A DNA stretch of 6,076 bases, taken from positions 1,318 through 7,393 of the forward strand of contig PLUZ01000176.1 of assembly GCA_003162995.1 (NCBI GenBank). Direction: 5' to 3'. The position numbers and the translations under genes are program-made. A model generated the notes under the pieces. That model made no database searches, had not been told where the DNA came from, and worked only from the letters and a program-made list of their open reading frames with translations. Positions 1 through 6,076 of the stretch are shown here, piece by piece. The stretch comes from Methylocapsa sp. (GTDB lineage Bacteria; Pseudomonadota; Alphaproteobacteria; Rhizobiales; Beijerinckiaceae). Position 1 is the first letter of the stretch. Each line of letters starts with the position of its first letter.

Positions 1-2574
1 CCAATTTCCGGGCTCGTTGAGCCGGCCAATGTCGATTTCCATTTCGATATGCGGGTCACCCGCGTCGGCGAGGCGCCCCGGATTACCCTGCCTTTTTCCG
101 AGGCGGCCTGGGCGAAGCTCGACGCACTCGGCGAAAAAGTCGATGCCGATCTTGCCCGCAACGACGTTCGCCTGACAATGGGTGGCGAGCCGACTTTTGT
201 TTCGATCGACGATTTCGAATCGGAGGAATGGAACACCGCCGCCGTAGGACCGACGAAACGCGTGCTTGCCGATAAATTGATCCGCCGCTTGCAGGCCCGT
301 TTCGCGCCAGGTGGCATGCTGCATTATGGCCAGGGCAAATGGTATCCCGGCGAAAGCCTGCCGCGCTGGGGCTTTTCGCTCTACTGGCGGAAGGACGGCA
401 AGCCGATTTGGAACAATCCTGATCTCATCGCGGAGCTCGTTCCGGGGGACCAAGGCGGACCAGAAACATCGGAGCGTGCCAAGCTGTCGCTCGGCGACGA
501 ACTGAGGGGAGAAGCACAGACACTCGCTACGAATATTGCTGAAAAGCTCGGCATCGACGCTGAATATATTTTACCAGCCTATGAAGACCCCGCCGCATGG
601 CTCGTCAAGGAAGCCAATCTGCCGGAAAATACCGACCCGCTCGATCCGAAAATCGAGGATCCGGAAGAGCGCAGCCGCATGATCCGGACGTTTTCGCGGG
701 GGCTGACGAAAGCCGCGGGCTTTGTGCTGCCGGTTCAGCGCTGGAACGCGCAAGCGGACCCGGCGAAGATCTCGGGAGGGCCGCGATGGAAAAGCGAAAA
801 GTGGGGATTGCGGCGCGGCAACCTTTTTCTCTTCCCTGGCGATTCGCCGGTCGGCTATAGGCTGCCTTTGCCGTCGCTGCCTTTTGTCGCGCAAGCGGAC
901 TATCCGTTTATCGTCGATCAGGACTCAATCCAGGAGCGCGGCGCCCTGCCGGACTATCAAGAAATCATGCAGCATTTCGAACACGCTGAGTCCGTGGCGG
1001 GCGCGGTTCGCGGGTCCGCAAGGCAGGAACGCATCGAGCAGGAAGCGGTCGAAGGCGCGGTGCGCACCGCGCTTTCCGTCGAGCCGCGCGATGGTGTCCT
1101 TTGTGTCTTCTTGCCGCCGGTCAAGACGCTGGAGGATTACCTAGAACTTCTCGGGGCCGTCGAGGCGAGCGCCGAGGCGGCGGGCCTCATGGTGCATATC
1201 GAAGGCTATCCGCCGCCTTTCGATCCGCGCATCAACGTCATCAAGGTGACGCCGGATCCCGGCGTCATTGAGGTGAATGTGCATCCTTCTGGAAGTTGGC
1301 GGGCGCTCGTCGAAACCACAAGGGGCCTTTACGAGGATGCCCGTCAGATCCGGCTTGGCGCCGACAAATTCATGACCGACGGGCGCCACACCGGCACCGG
1401 CGGCGGCAACCATGTCGTGCTCGGCGGCTCCAAACCCGCCGACTCCCCCTTCCTGCGCAGGCCCGATCTGCTGAAGAGCTTTATCCTCTACTGGCAGCGC
1501 CATCCTTCGCTGTCCTACATGTTCTCGGGCCTTTTCATCGGCCCGACGAGCCAGTCGCCCCGGATCGACGAGGCGCGCCATGAATCCCTTTACGAGATGG
1601 AGATTGCACTCGCCAATACTCCGGGCCCCGATGCGACCGATTTTCCGCTCTGGCTCGTCGACCGGCTGTTCCGCAATCTTCTCGTCGACGTTTCAGGCAA
1701 CACTCATCGCGCCGAAATCTGCATCGACAAACTCTATTCCCCGGATGGTCCAACCGGGCGGCTTGGCCTGGTCGAATTCCGCGCCTTCGAAATGCCGCCC
1801 GATGCGCGGATGAGTCTTGCCCAGCAATTGCTGCTGCGGGCGCTCGTCGCTTGGTTTTGGCAAGAGCCGCAGCAAGGCGATCTGGTGCGTTGGGGCACCG
1901 CCCTGCATGATCGTTTCATGCTGCCGCATTTTGTTTGGGAAGATTTTTTGGGTGTCCTCGCCGACCTCGGGCGAGTGGGCTATCCGTGCGATCCCGCCTG
2001 GTATCAGGCGCAGTTTGAATTCCGGTTTCCCTTCTATGGCGCTGTCGAGCAGGGCGGCGTCAAGCTCGAAGTGCGGCAAGCGCTTGAGCCGTGGAATGTG
2101 ATGGGCGAGCAGGGCGCTGCGGGCGGCACCGTGCGCTATGTCGATTCCTCGGTAGAACGCTTGCAGCTCAAGGCGAGCGGGCTGGTGCAGGGCCGCCACT
2201 TTGTCGCCTGCAATGGGCGGCGCGTCCCTTTGACCGCGACCGGGACTTCGGGCGAAGCCGTCGCCGGGGTGCGCTTCAAGGCCTGGCAACCCGCCAATGG
2301 TCTGCATCCGACGATACCGGTCCATGCGCCCTTGACCTTCGATATCGTCGATGGCTGGAACGGCCGCGCGCTGGGCGGCTGCGTCTATCATGTGGCGCAT
2401 CCGGGCGGCCGCCACTACGAGACCTTTCCGGTCAATAGCTTCGAGGCGGAGGCGCGCCGGCTTGCGCGCTTCCAGGACCATGGACATACGCCGGGTGCGT
2501 TCGAACTGCCGCCCGAGGAGCGTTCGGCCGATTTCCCGCTGACCCTCGATCTGCGCCGTCCCCGCGCCGTATGA
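1..2574 (+). CDS. DUF2126 transglutaminase-family protein, C-terminal part (5' truncated by window edge)
   Basis: This is the C-terminal ~857 codons of a large cytoplasmic protein. The frame is open from base 1 (it reads [16 protein letters not shown] before the first Met at 49), so that Met is internal and the gene begins outside the window. Family members are about 1,100 residues, with an N-terminal transglutaminase-like cysteine domain followed by DUF2126; the missing ~250 residues would be that domain. Family hallmarks visible here are [15 protein letters not shown] (from about 160), GQGKWYPGE (about 343), [14 protein letters not shown] (1387-1428), [14 protein letters not shown] (about 1696) and [11 protein letters not shown] (about 1768). 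The glycine-rich GGGNH motif and the later EFR motif recall glutamine-synthetase-like amidoligases, which is an inference. In other genomes such genes sit with circularly permuted ATP-grasp and alpha-E proteins, a set suggested to make or modify peptides; the substrate is unknown. No intrinsic terminator is evident after the TGA. I am confident of the family but not of the reaction. Confidence 0.9.
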   Translation, partial: PISGLVEPANVDFHFDMRVTRVGEAPRITLPFSEAAWAKLDALGEKVDADLARNDVRLTMGGEPTFVSIDDFESEEWNTAAVGPTKRVLADKLIRRLQARFAPGGMLHYGQGKWYPGESLPRWGFSLYWRKDGKPIWNNPDLIAELVPGDQGGPETSERAKLSLGDELRGEAQTLATNIAEKLGIDAEYILPAYEDPAAWLVKEANLPENTDPLDPKIEDPEERSRMIRTFSRGLTKAAGFVLPVQRWNAQADPAKISGGPRWKSEKWGLRRGNLFLFPGDSPVGYRLPLPSLPFVAQADYPFIVDQDSIQERGALPDYQEIMQHFEHAESVAGAVRGSARQERIEQEAVEGAVRTALSVEPRDGVLCVFLPPVKTLEDYLELLGAVEASAEAAGLMVHIEGYPPPFDPRINVIKVTPDPGVIEVNVHPSGSWRALVETTRGLYEDARQIRLGADKFMTDGRHTGTGGGNHVVLGGSKPADSPFLRRPDLLKSFILYWQRHPSLSYMFSGLFIGPTSQSPRIDEARHESLYEMEIALANTPGPDATDFPLWLVDRLFRNLLVDVSGNTHRAEICIDKLYSPDGPTGRLGLVEFRAFEMPPDARMSLAQQLLLRALVAWFWQEPQQGDLVRWGTALHDRFMLPHFVWEDFLGVLADLGRVGYPCDPAWYQAQFEFRFPFYGAVEQGGVKLEVRQALEPWNVMGEQGAAGGTVRYVDSSVERLQLKASGLVQGRHFVACNGRRVPLTATGTSGEAVAGVRFKAWQPANGLHPTIPVHAPLTFDIVDGWNGRALGGCVYHVAHPGGRHYETFPVNSFEAEARRLARFQDHGHTPGAFELPPEERSADFPLTLDLRRPRAV

Positions 2575-2690
2575 GGCGCTGGGCCGCGGGATTTGGTCTC
2601 TCACGGATGCGCCCGCGAAGGTCCCGCCCTGCAAGAAATCCGGAAATCTTTCACCCCAAACCGGACAAACGGGCGTTGGCGGCCGTAACC

Positions 2691-2705
2691 TTAACCAGGT
2701 GTTAA
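2691..2705 (+). promoter_or_regulatory. CtrA-type binding box (TTAA-N7-TTAA) upstream of minC
   Basis: TTAA at 2691-2694 and TTAA at 2702-2705 are separated by exactly 7 nt (ccaggtg), which is a perfect match to the full CtrA response-regulator site of Alphaproteobacteria. The box lies 45-59 bp before the minC GTG. Further TAACC and TTAA half-site-like words flank it (2686-2690, 2725-2728). A TAAATC at 2718-2723 matches the last six positions of the alphaproteobacterial -10 consensus GCTANAWC, but its spacing from either TTAAC does not fit a standard -35 well, so the promoter itself is tentative. CtrA control of minC/minCDE is reported in Brucella and Sinorhizobium; binding here is inferred. 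Confidence 0.65.
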
Positions 2706-2737
2706 CCATAGGTTGCGTAAATCGTTAAAAGCGATTT

Positions 2738-2742
2738 TGAGG
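2738..2742 (+). promoter_or_regulatory. Ribosome binding site of minC, supporting a GTG start
   Basis: TGAGG ends 7 nt before the GTG at 2750. This is good Shine-Dalgarno spacing and supports the non-ATG start. The next in-frame Met is residue 21, inside the conserved N-terminal domain, so it would be too late. Confidence 0.6.
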
Positions 2743-2749
2743 CGCACAC

Positions 2750-3544
2750 GTGACAACCGTTGCCACTCCCCGTCAATCCATCCGATTTCATGGCCGCAGC
2801 TACCACGCCATGGTGCTGTCTCCGGAGCCGCCCTTAGCAGATTGGCTTGCCGGGCTAGACGCGTGGCTTGCCCGTTCGCCGGGGTTCTTCTTCGGGCGGC
2901 CGGTCGTTCTCGACCTCGCGGTTCTGCAGCCTGGCAAGCAGGGCGTCGCGGAACTTCTACAAAACCTTGCCGAGCGCAACATCAAGGTGATGGGTATCGA
3001 AGGCGCCGAGCCATCCTGGCTCGACTTCGCAATGCCGCCATTGCTTCTGAGCGGGCGGCAGGCCAATAGCATTCCTGGCGATCATCCTCCCGCCGCCGCG
3101 GAGGCGTCTGCTCCCGCTCTTTCTTCCGATCCAGCTCCGGATGCGGCCGCCGCTCCCACTTCTGCCGAGGCTGCTTCTCTGCCTGCCGCCGCTGCCCCCG
3201 AGGCTCCGCCAGCTCAGCACCCGAACTCCCTTTTGCTGGACAGCCCGGTCCGCTCCGGCCAGTGCATCGTGCATCCCGAAGGCGATGTGATTGTCATTGG
3301 ATCCGTCGCCTCGGGCGCCGAGGTCATCGCCGGCGGCTCGATCCATATTTATGGAACTCTGCGCGGGAGGGCCGTCGCCGGTTCGCGCGATTCCCGCGCC
3401 AGGATTTTCTGCCGCAAGCTCGAAGCGGAGCTTCTTTCGATCGACGGCCTCTACATGGTGGCCGAGGACATGCCGGCGCATCTGCGCGGCCAGCCGATCC
3501 AGGTTTGGCTCGAAGGTGATTCGATGGTGATGGCTCAGGACTGA
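2750..3544 (+). CDS. minC: Septum site-determining protein MinC
   Basis: This is a 264-residue inhibitor of FtsZ assembly. With MinD it forms the membrane-bound division inhibitor that blocks Z-rings away from mid-cell. Residues about 9-103 form the N-terminal FtsZ-inhibiting domain (IRFHGRSYHAMVLSPEPPL, then GFFFGRPVVLDL and IKVMGIEGAE). Residues about 104-160 are an Ala/Pro/Ser-rich, presumably disordered linker. Residues about 165-240 are the C-terminal beta-helix domain with the RSGQ motif (168-171), associated with MinD binding, and the conserved GGSIHIYGTLRGRAVAG and ARIFCRKLEAELLSI segments. The length is slightly above the ~230 residues of E. coli MinC because of the linker. It starts at GTG with a TGAGG site 7 nt upstream. 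It is the first gene of minCDE, with minD 21 nt downstream, and probably lies under the CtrA-like box at 2691-2705. No key segment is missing. Confidence 0.96.
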   Translation: MTTVATPRQSIRFHGRSYHAMVLSPEPPLADWLAGLDAWLARSPGFFFGRPVVLDLAVLQPGKQGVAELLQNLAERNIKVMGIEGAEPSWLDFAMPPLLLSGRQANSIPGDHPPAAAEASAPALSSDPAPDAAAAPTSAEAASLPAAAAPEAPPAQHPNSLLLDSPVRSGQCIVHPEGDVIVIGSVASGAEVIAGGSIHIYGTLRGRAVAGSRDSRARIFCRKLEAELLSIDGLYMVAEDMPAHLRGQPIQVWLEGDSMVMAQD

Positions 3545-3552
3545 GTTAAAAT

Positions 3553-3557
3553 GGGAG
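3553..3557 (+). promoter_or_regulatory. Ribosome binding site that fixes the minD start at 3566
   Basis: GGGAG lies 8 nt before the ATG at 3566. An earlier in-frame ATG at 3551 would have this site inside its own coding sequence and has no purine-rich site of its own. It would also add MGDNN ahead of the canonical MinD N-terminus [13 protein letters not shown]. The later ATG is therefore preferred. Confidence 0.75.
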
Positions 3558-3565
3558 ACAACAAC

Positions 3566-4381
3566 ATGGCCAAGGTTCTGGTCGTAACATCGGGTAAAGG
3601 CGGCGTCGGCAAGACGACTTCCACTGCGGCTTTGGGCGCGGCGCTGGCGAGTGCCGGCAAGAACGTCGTGCTTATTGATTTCGACGTCGGTCTGCGCAAT
3701 CTCGATCTCGTCATGGGCGCCGAGCGCCGCGTGGTCTATGATCTGATCAACGTCGTTCAGGGCGACGCCAAGCTCGCGCAAGCCCTCATCCGCGACAAGC
3801 GGGTGCCGACGCTTTCGCTGCTTCCCGCCTCGCAGACACGCGACAAGGATGCCTTGTCGGACGAAGGCGTTTCGCGTGTCATTGCCGAATTGAAGGAGAA
3901 ATTCGATTGGGTGATCTGCGATAGCCCCGCCGGCATCGAGCGGGGCGCCACGCTTGCCATGCGCCATGCCGATGTCGCGATCGTCGTGACCAACCCCGAA
4001 GTGTCCTCGGTTCGCGACTCGGATCGTATTATTGGCCTTCTCGATTCCAAGACCGAAAGGGCGGAAAAAGGGGAGCGCGTCGAAAAGCATCTTTTGCTCA
4101 CCCGTTTCGATGCGGTGCGCGCTGGCCGCGGCGAAATGCTGAATGTCGAAGATGTGCTTGAGATCCTTTCCATCCCCCTTCTCGGAATCATTCCCGAGAG
4201 CAGCGAAGTGCTGCGCGCATCCAATCTTGGTTCGCCAATCACTCTCAACAACCCGGCGAGCGCGGCGGCGCGCGCTTATTTCGATGCAGCAAAGCGGCTG
4301 AATGGCGAAGCCCTGGATATGACAATTCCGAGTGACAGGAAGGGCCTGTTTGGCAAGCTGTTCGGACGGAGGGCGGCATGA
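3566..4381 (+). CDS. minD: Septum site-determining ATPase MinD
   Basis: This is a 271-residue ParA/MinD-family ATPase. ATP-bound dimers sit on the inner membrane, recruit MinC, and are released when MinE stimulates hydrolysis. The deviant Walker A motif GKGGVGKTT (residues 10-18) has the signature K11 and K16. Switch I is [10 protein letters not shown] (38-47, with D38 and D40) and Walker B is [10 protein letters not shown] (116-125, with D119). The last ~14 residues ([15 protein letters not shown]) are a basic amphipathic membrane-targeting helix, as in other MinDs. The length matches the family (E. coli 270). I chose the ATG at 3566 over 3551 because of ribosome-site spacing and the conserved N-terminus. 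It begins 21 nt after minC, and its TGA overlaps the minE ATG by 4 nt (ATGA), implying translational coupling. All catalytic residues are present. Confidence 0.97.
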   Translation: MAKVLVVTSGKGGVGKTTSTAALGAALASAGKNVVLIDFDVGLRNLDLVMGAERRVVYDLINVVQGDAKLAQALIRDKRVPTLSLLPASQTRDKDALSDEGVSRVIAELKEKFDWVICDSPAGIERGATLAMRHADVAIVVTNPEVSSVRDSDRIIGLLDSKTERAEKGERVEKHLLLTRFDAVRAGRGEMLNVEDVLEILSIPLLGIIPESSEVLRASNLGSPITLNNPASAAARAYFDAAKRLNGEALDMTIPSDRKGLFGKLFGRRAA

Positions 4382-4743
4382 AACTCATCAATTTCTTCAG
4401 GCGGCAGAGCACCGCGCCGGTAGCCAGGGAACGGTTGCAAATTCTTCTCGCGCATGAACGCGCCGTCTCCGGCAAGTCCGATCTGATCGCCATTCTCCAG
4501 GAAGAAATAATGGCGGTGATCGCCAAGCACTTTCCGGTCGATCAGGAAGGAATTAAAATCAAGATGGAGCGCGGCGAGGTGGTCTCAACGCTCGAAGTCG
4601 AGGTCGAGATTCCGACGCCCATGTGCCCAAGCTTCCCTTTGCCCGCCAAGGCTGTCGTGCCGGGTAAGCATGTGTTGAGCGAGGAAAACGAAACAGCCTG
4701 CGCCGAAGAACCCGATACGGAAATGGCCCGGACGGGCACCTAA
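4378..4743 (+). CDS. minE: Cell division topological specificity factor MinE, with extended C-terminal tail
   Basis: This 121-residue protein stimulates the MinD ATPase and displaces MinC, confining the inhibitor to regions away from mid-cell. Residues 2-9 (KLINFFRR) are the amphipathic membrane-targeting stretch. Residues about 13-29 ([17 protein letters not shown]) contain the anti-MinCD helix, and about 31-78 are the topological specificity/dimerisation domain, ending in [10 protein letters not shown]. Most MinE proteins stop about here (E. coli 88 residues). This one continues for about 43 residues, rich in Pro and then in acidic residues, with two Cys (83 and 108). The tail's function is unknown to me. 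A GGAGG at 4368-4372 lies 5 nt before the ATG, which overlaps the minD stop (ATGA). It is the last gene of the operon. Confidence 0.95.
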   Translation: MKLINFFRRQSTAPVARERLQILLAHERAVSGKSDLIAILQEEIMAVIAKHFPVDQEGIKIKMERGEVVSTLEVEVEIPTPMCPSFPLPAKAVVPGKHVLSEENETACAEEPDTEMARTGT

Positions 4744-4787
4744 AGTTCGTAAGGCCTTGCATGTCCCGTTTCGAGCCCAACCCGCGG

Positions 4788-4869
4788 AACGCCGCCAAAA
4801 ACCGTCCACTCCCAGCATGCGGCCTCCTGTCCAGCCGGAAGCAGGAACCATTTGTGACGGTTCGGCGTT
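4788..4869. repeat. Nested inverted repeat between minE and the L,D-transpeptidase gene
   Basis: The outer arms are AACGCCG (4788-4794) plus AACCGTC (4800-4806), which pair with GACGGTT (4856-4862) plus CGGCGTT (4863-4869). This gives 14 base pairs interrupted by a 5-nt bulge (4795-4799). Inside the loop a second hairpin forms: TCCTGTCC (4825-4832) pairs with GGA (4837-4839) and CAGGA (4842-4846), with a 4-nt loop and a 2-nt bulge. No T-tract follows, so it is not a standard intrinsic terminator. It could be an RNA 3'-end structure for the min transcript, a regulatory fold, or a small dispersed repeat. Confidence 0.5.
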
Positions 4870-4893
4870 GATATGACGGATTCTGGCTAACGT
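4868..4893 (+). promoter_or_regulatory. Candidate promoter of the L,D-transpeptidase gene
   Basis: TTGATAT (4868-4874), 11 nt, then GCTAACGT (4886-4893) fits the layout of the alphaproteobacterial housekeeping consensus TTGACgS-N10-14-GCTANAWC, with mismatches in the last positions of both elements. It would give a leader of roughly 40 nt before the ATG at 4942. A GATTC (GANTC, CcrM-type methylation word) lies between the two elements at 4879-4883; one such site can be chance. Confidence 0.3.
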
Positions 4894-4906
4894 GCTACGA
4901 AGCGGC

Positions 4907-4953
4907 GGGGCATATGCTCATTTCCGCAGCCTGGGGGGCATATGCGCATATCC
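4907..4953 (+). repeat. Imperfect direct repeat covering the L,D-transpeptidase start region
   Basis: GGGGCATATGCTCATTTCC (4907-4925) and GGGGCATATGCGCATATCC (4935-4953) match at 17 of 19 positions with a 28-bp period. The second copy contains the L,D-transpeptidase ATG (4942). The first contains an ATG at 4914 in a different frame, which opens a 27-codon reading frame ending at 4997 inside the gene. It looks like a small tandem duplication of a translation start region. Confidence 0.7.
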
Positions 4954-5583
4954 TTAAATCAATTGATGAGAATTACGCTTTTGTTGACCGCCATTGACGC
5001 GGCATTGGTCCTCTTTCCGGTGACGGCTCATGCGGGCTCCGGCTACCGCAGAGCGATTGACGCGGGTGTGGCCGGAGCCAGGAAGGTCGCCGTCTTCGTC
5101 AACATCGACAAAACAAATCAACAAATGACAGTATCTTTAAATGGGGTAGAAACATATCGATGGCGGGTATCAACTGGCCGAGCAGGATATTCAACTCCAT
5201 CGGGAACCTATACTGCCACCTCTATGAACGAAATTTGGTATAGCAAACAGTGGGAAAACGCCCCCATGCCCCATTCCATTTTCTTTATGAAAGACGGTCA
5301 TGCCATCCACGGCAGCTTCGACGTAAAGAATCTTGGCAACCCCGTCTCGCATGGCTGCGTGCGTATCTCGCCTCAGAATGCCGCCACACTTTATAAGCTG
5401 GTGAAGGAGAATGGCCTGGAGAATACGCAGGTAGTGGTGACCGGCGTTAGCCCGGGCGGCGAATATCAGGTCGCTAGGGGTCAGACAAGTCCGCGCGGGG
5501 GTTATTCCGGGCGCTCTGGCGTTCCTTATTACAATGGATCCCAGGGTAACTATGGATCGCCATGGACCTTTCCACCTTGGTGA
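4942..5583 (+). CDS. Exported L,D-transpeptidase (YkuD/ErfK family)
   Basis: This 213-residue periplasmic enzyme is expected to make 3-3 (mDap-mDap) peptidoglycan cross-links or a related transfer using an active-site cysteine. Residues 1-31 look like a Sec signal peptide: basic start with R2 and R10, hydrophobic core about 11-27, probable cleavage after AHA (29-31). The YkuD domain spans about 48-168. It shows a STPSGTY segment (84-90) and the catalytic signature H123-G124 followed by SHGCVR (136-141), with C139 as the expected nucleophile. Residues about 171-213 form a Gly/Tyr/Ser/Pro-rich tail ending in WTFPPW, probably disordered. The start is somewhat uncertain: the G-run ends only 3 nt before ATG 4942, and an in-frame ATG at 4966 (residue 9) lacks a ribosome site and would remove most of the basic n-region. 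It lies 198 bp after minE, probably as its own unit. Part of the gene (about 5100-5240) is visibly AT-richer than its neighbours. The family is firm; the exact reaction is not. Confidence 0.92.
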   Translation: MRISLNQLMRITLLLTAIDAALVLFPVTAHAGSGYRRAIDAGVAGARKVAVFVNIDKTNQQMTVSLNGVETYRWRVSTGRAGYSTPSGTYTATSMNEIWYSKQWENAPMPHSIFFMKDGHAIHGSFDVKNLGNPVSHGCVRISPQNAATLYKLVKENGLENTQVVVTGVSPGGEYQVARGQTSPRGGYSGRSGVPYYNGSQGNYGSPWTFPPW

Positions 5584-5744
5584 AGGCCAAGCTGTCGCGC
5601 TTATAGGAGACGGCCTCGGAGGAGTGCGTTGGCGAAAAATGCAAACGCTTGGCGAGTCCCGCTTTTCCATGCCGCGATGGGCTCCGGAACTATTACCGGG
5701 CGATTGCCTCAAGCCGGGAACTGAAAATCCCCTCTAAAACCACA

Positions 5745-5948
5745 TTATGGGTTAGAATGTGCCTTGCCGTTCGCGGCGCGCAGCGGCACAATATTGTCTT
5801 GCGGATTCAGAATGCGATCGACCAGCGCCGCCAGCATCTCAATGGCTCGGCGCTTTTCGTCATCATAGATGTTGGGCGAGGTGCCGACTCCTTGGCGTCC
5901 ACAGAAGACCCTATGCAAATGGAGCTGTTCATCCTTGCTCGGCCCCAC
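5745..5948 (-). pseudogene. Possible C-terminal relic of a tyrosine integrase
   Basis: A 67-codon frame on the minus strand ends at TAA 5747-5745. Its second half, YDDEKRRAIEMLAALVDRIL followed by NPQDNIVPLRA, resembles the C-terminal tail of many proteobacterial phage/island integrases (Y..EKR.AL..... then DN-V-PL), just downstream of the catalytic tyrosine region. The stretch before it (GPSKDEQLHLHRVFCGRQGVG) does not look like integrase. There is an in-frame stop at 5966-5964, and no catalytic R-H-R-Y motifs were found upstream in any minus frame up to the window edge. It therefore looks like a truncated, rearranged remnant. The call rests on memory of family tails, so confidence is modest; it could also be a chance frame. 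Confidence 0.4.
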
Positions 5949-6002
5949 ACCTCTTGCTGACGATCACGTAAGAACGCGCAAGTCCAATATCTGCGCGGTG
6001 CA

Positions 6003-6031
6003 TTGACATGCTAGCGATTGTAAGTGCTATT
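6003..6031 (+). promoter_or_regulatory. Possible promoter pointing out of the right edge
   Basis: TTGACA (6003-6008), a perfect -35 hexamer, is followed after 17 nt by GCTATT (6026-6031), whose GCTA start matches the alphaproteobacterial -10 consensus GCTANAWC. Any gene it serves would begin beyond the window, and the -10 match is weak. Confidence 0.25.
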
Positions 6032-6076
6032 TGCGTGCGTAGCTGCTTCCCCTGCAATCTCATTTTTAAATCTGGC

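Larger units (their letters stand above)
5584..6076. other. About 490 bp with no intact gene, probably decayed sequence
   Basis: I see no complete gene with a credible ribosome site or recognisable product on either strand. The stretch contains the integrase-like relic on the minus strand (5745-5948) and a possible rightward promoter near the edge. A 7-bp inverted repeat, GCCAAGC (5586-5592) and GCTTGGC (5647-5653), spans 54 nt and has no T-tract, so it is not a convincing terminator for the L,D-transpeptidase. No tRNA-like fold or attachment-site repeat was evident. Confidence 0.5.

Noticed and set aside
2585..2617. CGCGGG/CCCGCG inverted repeat after the DUF2126 stop, as a possible terminator
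   Set aside because: Only 6 bp with a 21-nt loop and no T-tract; such GC words pair by chance in this composition.
1693..2709. A 338-codon minus-strand reading frame opposite the DUF2126 gene
   Set aside because: Antisense shadow of a conserved coding sequence; composition is Arg/Pro/Ala-rich with no family motifs.
3551..3565. Earlier ATG for minD giving an MGDNN extension
   Set aside because: The only ribosome site (GGGAG 3553-3557) lies after it, and MinD proteins start at the [13 protein letters not shown] position.
2957..4090. A 377-codon minus-strand reading frame opposite minC and minD
   Set aside because: It lies antisense to two firmly identified genes, its protein has no recognisable domain, and long antisense frames are expected in high-GC coding DNA.
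5576..5591. CTTGG-6 nt-CCAAG hairpin spanning the L,D-transpeptidase stop codon
   Set aside because: Five base pairs, no following T-tract; too weak to call a terminator.
5191..5712. A 173-codon minus-strand frame opposite the L,D-transpeptidase gene
   Set aside because: It overlaps the catalytic-motif region of a clear gene and shows no family features.
5929..6075. Minus-strand frame running in from the right edge (contains KQLRTQIALTIASM)
   Set aside because: About 48 codons, no recognisable motif, no clear start site; it may be part of decayed sequence but cannot be supported as a gene.

Overview
The window is a high-GC chromosomal stretch from an alphaproteobacterium. The MinC/MinD/MinE sequences, a DUF2126 transglutaminase-family protein and a CtrA-type TTAA-N7-TTAA box all point to Hyphomicrobiales (Rhizobiales). 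A Beijerinckiaceae/Methylocystaceae-like host is my guess from general sequence feel, not from a search. All confident genes are on the + strand.

Layout: (1) Positions 1-2574 hold the C-terminal ~857 codons of a large DUF2126 protein. The reading frame is open at the left edge, so the N-terminal transglutaminase core lies outside the window. (2) A 175-bp spacer (2575-2749) carries a perfect CtrA-like box about 45-59 bp before the minC start. (3) minC (GTG start 2750), minD (ATG 3566) and minE (ATG 4378) form a compact operon with a 21-nt gap and a 4-nt ATGA overlap. (4) A 198-bp spacer (4744-4941) holds a nested inverted repeat, a candidate promoter and a duplicated start-region repeat. (5) Positions 4942-5583 encode an exported L,D-transpeptidase (YkuD domain). 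(6) The last ~490 bp have no intact gene. They contain a minus-strand 67-codon reading frame resembling the C-terminal end of a tyrosine integrase, probably a relic.

Functionally, MinC inhibits FtsZ assembly, MinD recruits it to the membrane in an ATP-dependent way, and MinE drives MinD off, so that division is placed at mid-cell. The CtrA-like box suggests that this operon is tied to the cell-cycle regulator, as has been reported for minC/minCDE in Brucella and Sinorhizobium. The downstream L,D-transpeptidase acts on peptidoglycan but appears to be a separate transcription unit. The DUF2126 gene belongs to a poorly characterised transglutaminase/ATP-grasp/alpha-E gene set and shows no functional link to minCDE.

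I found no clear undescribed system. The items most worth a second look are the CtrA box, the unusually long MinE C-terminal tail, the duplicated translation-start region before the L,D-transpeptidase, the nested inverted repeat and the integrase relic.
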